64,000 nucleotides of DNA from Alkanindiges illinoisensis. GTDB taxonomy: Bacteria; Pseudomonadota; Gammaproteobacteria; Pseudomonadales; Moraxellaceae. The notes beneath the pieces are model-generated. The model made no database searches. It was not told the DNA's origin and was given only the letters and a program-made list of their open reading frames with translations. The position numbers and the translations under genes were made by a program. This document shows, one piece after another, positions 61,489 through 64,000 of this stretch. The DNA lies in contig NZ_SNTY01000012.1 in NCBI RefSeq assembly GCF_004377485.1, positions 1 to 64,000 of the forward strand, in the 5' to 3' direction. The stretch's first letter is position 1. Each line of letters starts with the position of its first letter.

Positions 61489-62586
61489 ATGAGCATTCAG
61501 GTTAAAAATATTGACAAGCACTTTGGCAACTTTCATGCCTTAAATAACATTAGCCTTGATTTTCCCGAAGGTGAACTGGTAGCGCTGCTAGGACCGTCCG
61601 GCTGCGGCAAAACCACCCTGCTGCGTATTATTGCCGGACTCGAATCAGCCGATGGCGGGCAAATCCTGCTGGAAGGTGAAGATGCCACCGATACGCATGT
61701 ACGCCATCGTCAGGTTGGCTTTGTGTTCCAGCACTATGCCCTGTTTCGTCACATGACCGTGTTTGACAATGTGGCTTTTGGCTTGCGCGTGCGTCCCCGT
61801 AAAACCCGTCCTTCTGAAGCTGAAATCAAGAAACGGGTGAGCAAGCTGCTTGATCTGGTACAACTGGGTTTTCTGGCAGACCGCTTTCCTGCCCAGTTAT
61901 CCGGTGGTCAGCGCCAGCGGATTGCACTGGCTCGGGCGCTAGCCGTTGAACCGCGCGTCTTATTGCTGGATGAACCTTTTGGCGCCCTTGATGCCAAAGT
62001 GCGTAAAGAACTGCGTCGCTGGTTGCGTAGCCTGCATGATGAACTACACATTACCTCAATTTTTGTGACGCATGATCAGGAAGAAGCCCTGGAAGTAGCA
62101 GACCAGATTGTGGTGATGAATAAAGGCAATATTGAACAAATTGGTAGCCCACGTGAAGTTTTTGACCATCCGGCAACCCCTTTTGTATTTGACTTTTTGG
62201 GTCAGGCCAATCGGCTTGAAGGCCAGCGTCAAGGCAATCGGATCGTATTTTCAGATGATCAGCTTGTGTTGCCACAGCACTATCAGCATCAAACAGATCA
62301 GCCCAAGCAATCTCAAGGGAGTAGTCAGGACAATGTGATTGTATTTGCACGTCCCAATGAACTGCATATTCATGTAAATGCGCCTACCGAACCCAGTTTG
62401 CAGGCCAAAGTGATTCGTGATGTCTGGCTGGCAGGACAAATCCGGGTAGAACTGCAGGATCGGCAAGGCCGTTTGCTTGAAGTTGCCCTCACACCGGAGC
62501 AGCAGCTAAGCCTGACTTTACAGCCGGGACAAACAGTCTGGGTTACAGCCAGCAATTTACATCTTTTTGATGATTATGCCGCTTAA
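61489..62586 (+). CDS. cysA: Sulfate ABC transporter ATPase CysA
   Basis: The protein has 365 residues. Walker A is GPSGCGKTT, the signature is [17 protein letters not shown], Walker B is [11 protein letters not shown] and the switch is [16 protein letters not shown]-terminal TOBE-type domain begins near residue 240. It powers sulfate uptake with CysT and CysW. Confidence 0.95.
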   Translation: MSIQVKNIDKHFGNFHALNNISLDFPEGELVALLGPSGCGKTTLLRIIAGLESADGGQILLEGEDATDTHVRHRQVGFVFQHYALFRHMTVFDNVAFGLRVRPRKTRPSEAEIKKRVSKLLDLVQLGFLADRFPAQLSGGQRQRIALARALAVEPRVLLLDEPFGALDAKVRKELRRWLRSLHDELHITSIFVTHDQEEALEVADQIVVMNKGNIEQIGSPREVFDHPATPFVFDFLGQANRLEGQRQGNRIVFSDDQLVLPQHYQHQTDQPKQSQGSSQDNVIVFARPNELHIHVNAPTEPSLQAKVIRDVWLAGQIRVELQDRQGRLLEVALTPEQQLSLTLQPGQTVWVTASNLHLFDDYAA

Positions 62587-62733
62587 GCCACTAACTACTA
62601 AATTGAATGCTTAATTCAATTTATTGCTAAGACATTGTGCTTTATCATTCAGGCGTTCATAAGCGCCTGTTTGACTATCCATTATCCTATTTTAGATCGC
62701 AAAAAATGACAGAAAATCTGGAGATTAACGACA

Positions 62734-63657
62734 ATGAATTTTCAACAGTTACGCATTATTCGTGAAACAGTACGCCAGAACTTCAACCTGACTGACGCCT
62801 CCAATGCCCTGTTTACCTCTCAGTCTGGAGTGAGTAAACATATTAAAGATCTTGAAGATGAATTGGGCGTTCAACTTTTTATTCGTAAAGGCAAACGTAT
62901 TCTTGGCCTGACAGAACCCGGACAAGCTTTATTGGGGATTGTGGAGCGCATGCTGCGTGATGCCGACAATATCAAACGCTTATCCGATGACTTTAACCGT
63001 GTGGATCAGGGCGAACTGATTATTGCCACCACACACACTCAGGCACGCTACATCCTGCCGCCAATTGTGGCCAAATTTAAAAAAGCTTTTCCCAAAGTAC
63101 ACCTGATTTTGCAGCAAGCCAGCCCGGTTGAAATTACTGAAATGCTGATGCATGGTGAAGCTGATATTGGCATTGCGACCGAATCCCTCACGCAGGAAGA
63201 AAGCCTGGCCAGTGTGCCTTATTATCACTGGTATCACAGCATTATTACTCCACAGGGCCATCCCCTGTCACAACAGCAAACGGTAACTTTGGATGAACTA
63301 GCTAAATGGCCACTAATTACTTATCACGGCGGATTTACTGGTCGCTCCAAGATTGATTCAGCCTTTAGCAATGCTGGTTTAAGCCCGGATATTGTAATGT
63401 CTGCACTGGATGCCGATGTAATTAAAACCTATGTAGAACTAGGTATGGGTGTAGGTATTGTGAACTCCATTGCCTACGATGCTGACCGTGATCGTCGCTT
63501 AAATCAGCTACAAATTGATTTGTTTGGTGAAAACACCACCTGGATTGCAGTACGCAAAGGTCACTTGTTACGCGGCTATGGTTATGAGTTCATTTCCCTG
63601 TGTTCGCCCGATGCTGATATTAAAGCCCTGAAAAAAGCAGCACAGCCTGAGGTTTAA
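62734..63657 (+). CDS. cysB: LysR-type regulator CysB
   Basis: The protein has 307 residues. The N-terminal helix-turn-helix (MNFQQLRIIRETVRQNFNLT, then SQSGVSKHIKDLEDELGVQL) and the ligand domain (ATTHTQARYILPPIVAKFKK, ALDADVIKTYVELGMGVGIV) match CysB, which activates sulfur genes with N-acetylserine. Its place directly after cysA fits. Cbl is a close paralogue and cannot be excluded by eye. Confidence 0.85.
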   Translation: MNFQQLRIIRETVRQNFNLTDASNALFTSQSGVSKHIKDLEDELGVQLFIRKGKRILGLTEPGQALLGIVERMLRDADNIKRLSDDFNRVDQGELIIATTHTQARYILPPIVAKFKKAFPKVHLILQQASPVEITEMLMHGEADIGIATESLTQEESLASVPYYHWYHSIITPQGHPLSQQQTVTLDELAKWPLITYHGGFTGRSKIDSAFSNAGLSPDIVMSALDADVIKTYVELGMGVGIVNSIAYDADRDRRLNQLQIDLFGENTTWIAVRKGHLLRGYGYEFISLCSPDADIKALKKAAQPEV

Positions 63658-63707
63658 CCTTAGGCTACTCACCTTAAAAGCATTTCAAAAATTTTGTTTT
63701 TAAGCAA

Positions 63708-63735
63708 TAAAAAAGCAGACTAAAGTCTGCTTTTT
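63708..63735. terminator. Bidirectional terminator after cysB
   Basis: AAAAGCAGACT-AA-AGTCTGCTTTTT is a perfect inverted repeat with A and T runs on both sides. It ends cysB and, on the other strand, the outer-membrane protein gene. Confidence 0.9.
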
Positions 63736-63757
63736 GGTGTTACAGGAGGCCTGTAGA

Positions 63758-64000
63758 TTAGAAGCGGAAGCTCAAACCTACTTTACCAACTGGCATCCAC
63801 TCATATTTATCATCGTTACGAATTTCTTGTTCTTCAGCACGTAGAGCTTCACCAATGGTACGACCTGTTAAAGGATTATTTACATCACGGGCATTTGGAT
63901 TTTCAGCAACCAGATTTACTTCTGGATTACCATTATAGAAGGCACCAATCTGTGCAAACAGGCCAATACGACTGGTAATGGATGGAGATACACCAAAACC
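63758..64000 (-). CDS. C-terminal end of a beta-barrel outer-membrane protein
   Basis: The 80 residues visible end in WMPVGKVGLSFRF, with a terminal Phe and alternating hydrophobic residues typical of outer-membrane barrels recognised by BamA. SRIGLFAQIGAFYNGNPEVN is the preceding strand pair, and a long polar loop (about 45 residues) lies between. The start is past the right edge. The family cannot be named from this part. Confidence 0.75.
   Translation of the reverse strand, partial: GFGVSPSITSRIGLFAQIGAFYNGNPEVNLVAENPNARDVNNPLTGRTIGEALRAEEQEIRNDDKYEWMPVGKVGLSFRF

Noticed and set aside
62587-62733. Two hairpins between cysA and cysB (AAATTGAAT/ATTCAATTT and CAGGCG/CGCCTG) as terminator or riboswitch.
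   Set aside because: Neither is followed by a clear T run and no riboswitch core is visible. They may be weak pause sites only.

Overview
The window reads as the chromosome of a gammaproteobacterium of the family Moraxellaceae, close to Acinetobacter or Alkanindiges. The basis is the neighbourhood nadB / mucD / thioesterase / lepA, the set tmk-mltG-pabC beside sbp-cysT-cysW-cysA-cysB, and the protein sequences. The genus is an inference; no rRNA gene is present.

Positions 1 to about 35,470 are most of a temperate phage with a contractile tail. Its left end lies outside the window. On the minus strand, from right to left, run the early genes (Cro-like regulator at 29.2 kb down to a possible late antiterminator at 24.3 kb), then terminase, portal, MuF, protease, cement and capsid genes (22.5 to 15.2 kb), then neck, sheath, tube, chaperone, tape measure and baseplate genes, ending in a tail fibre cut by the window edge. 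On the plus strand lie the CI repressor, a MqsR/MqsA-type toxin-antitoxin pair with a third gene, a second early operon with an ERF recombinase, and a small excisionase-like gene facing the integrase. Holin and endolysin genes were not found and may lie past the left edge.

The prophage sits inside lepA. Right of the integrase, the first 16 codons of lepA remain on the minus strand and the frame then runs into phage DNA just before the GTP-binding loop. Several short genes were read by eye, including a tail chaperone extension reached by a -1 frameshift at a canonical slippery heptamer. A shared inverted repeat, TTACC-N5-GGTAA, marks the cro/cI region, the toxin-antitoxin start and the second early promoter.

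Positions 36.1 to 51.6 kb hold a capsule locus of the ABC-transporter type: kpsC, kpsE, kpsM, kpsT, two glycosyltransferases, an alpha/beta-hydrolase-like gene, rmd, gmd and manC for GDP-D-rhamnose supply, a kpsD-type export lipoprotein and kpsS. It is inserted between mucD and the thioesterase-lepA pair. Much of it is AT-rich, which suggests transfer.

Positions 51.7 to 64 kb are ordinary chromosome: mucD protease, nadB, tmk, mltG, pabC, and a sulfate uptake cluster (sbp, a small hydrolase, cysT, cysW, cysA) with the regulator cysB, followed by the end of an outer-membrane protein gene.
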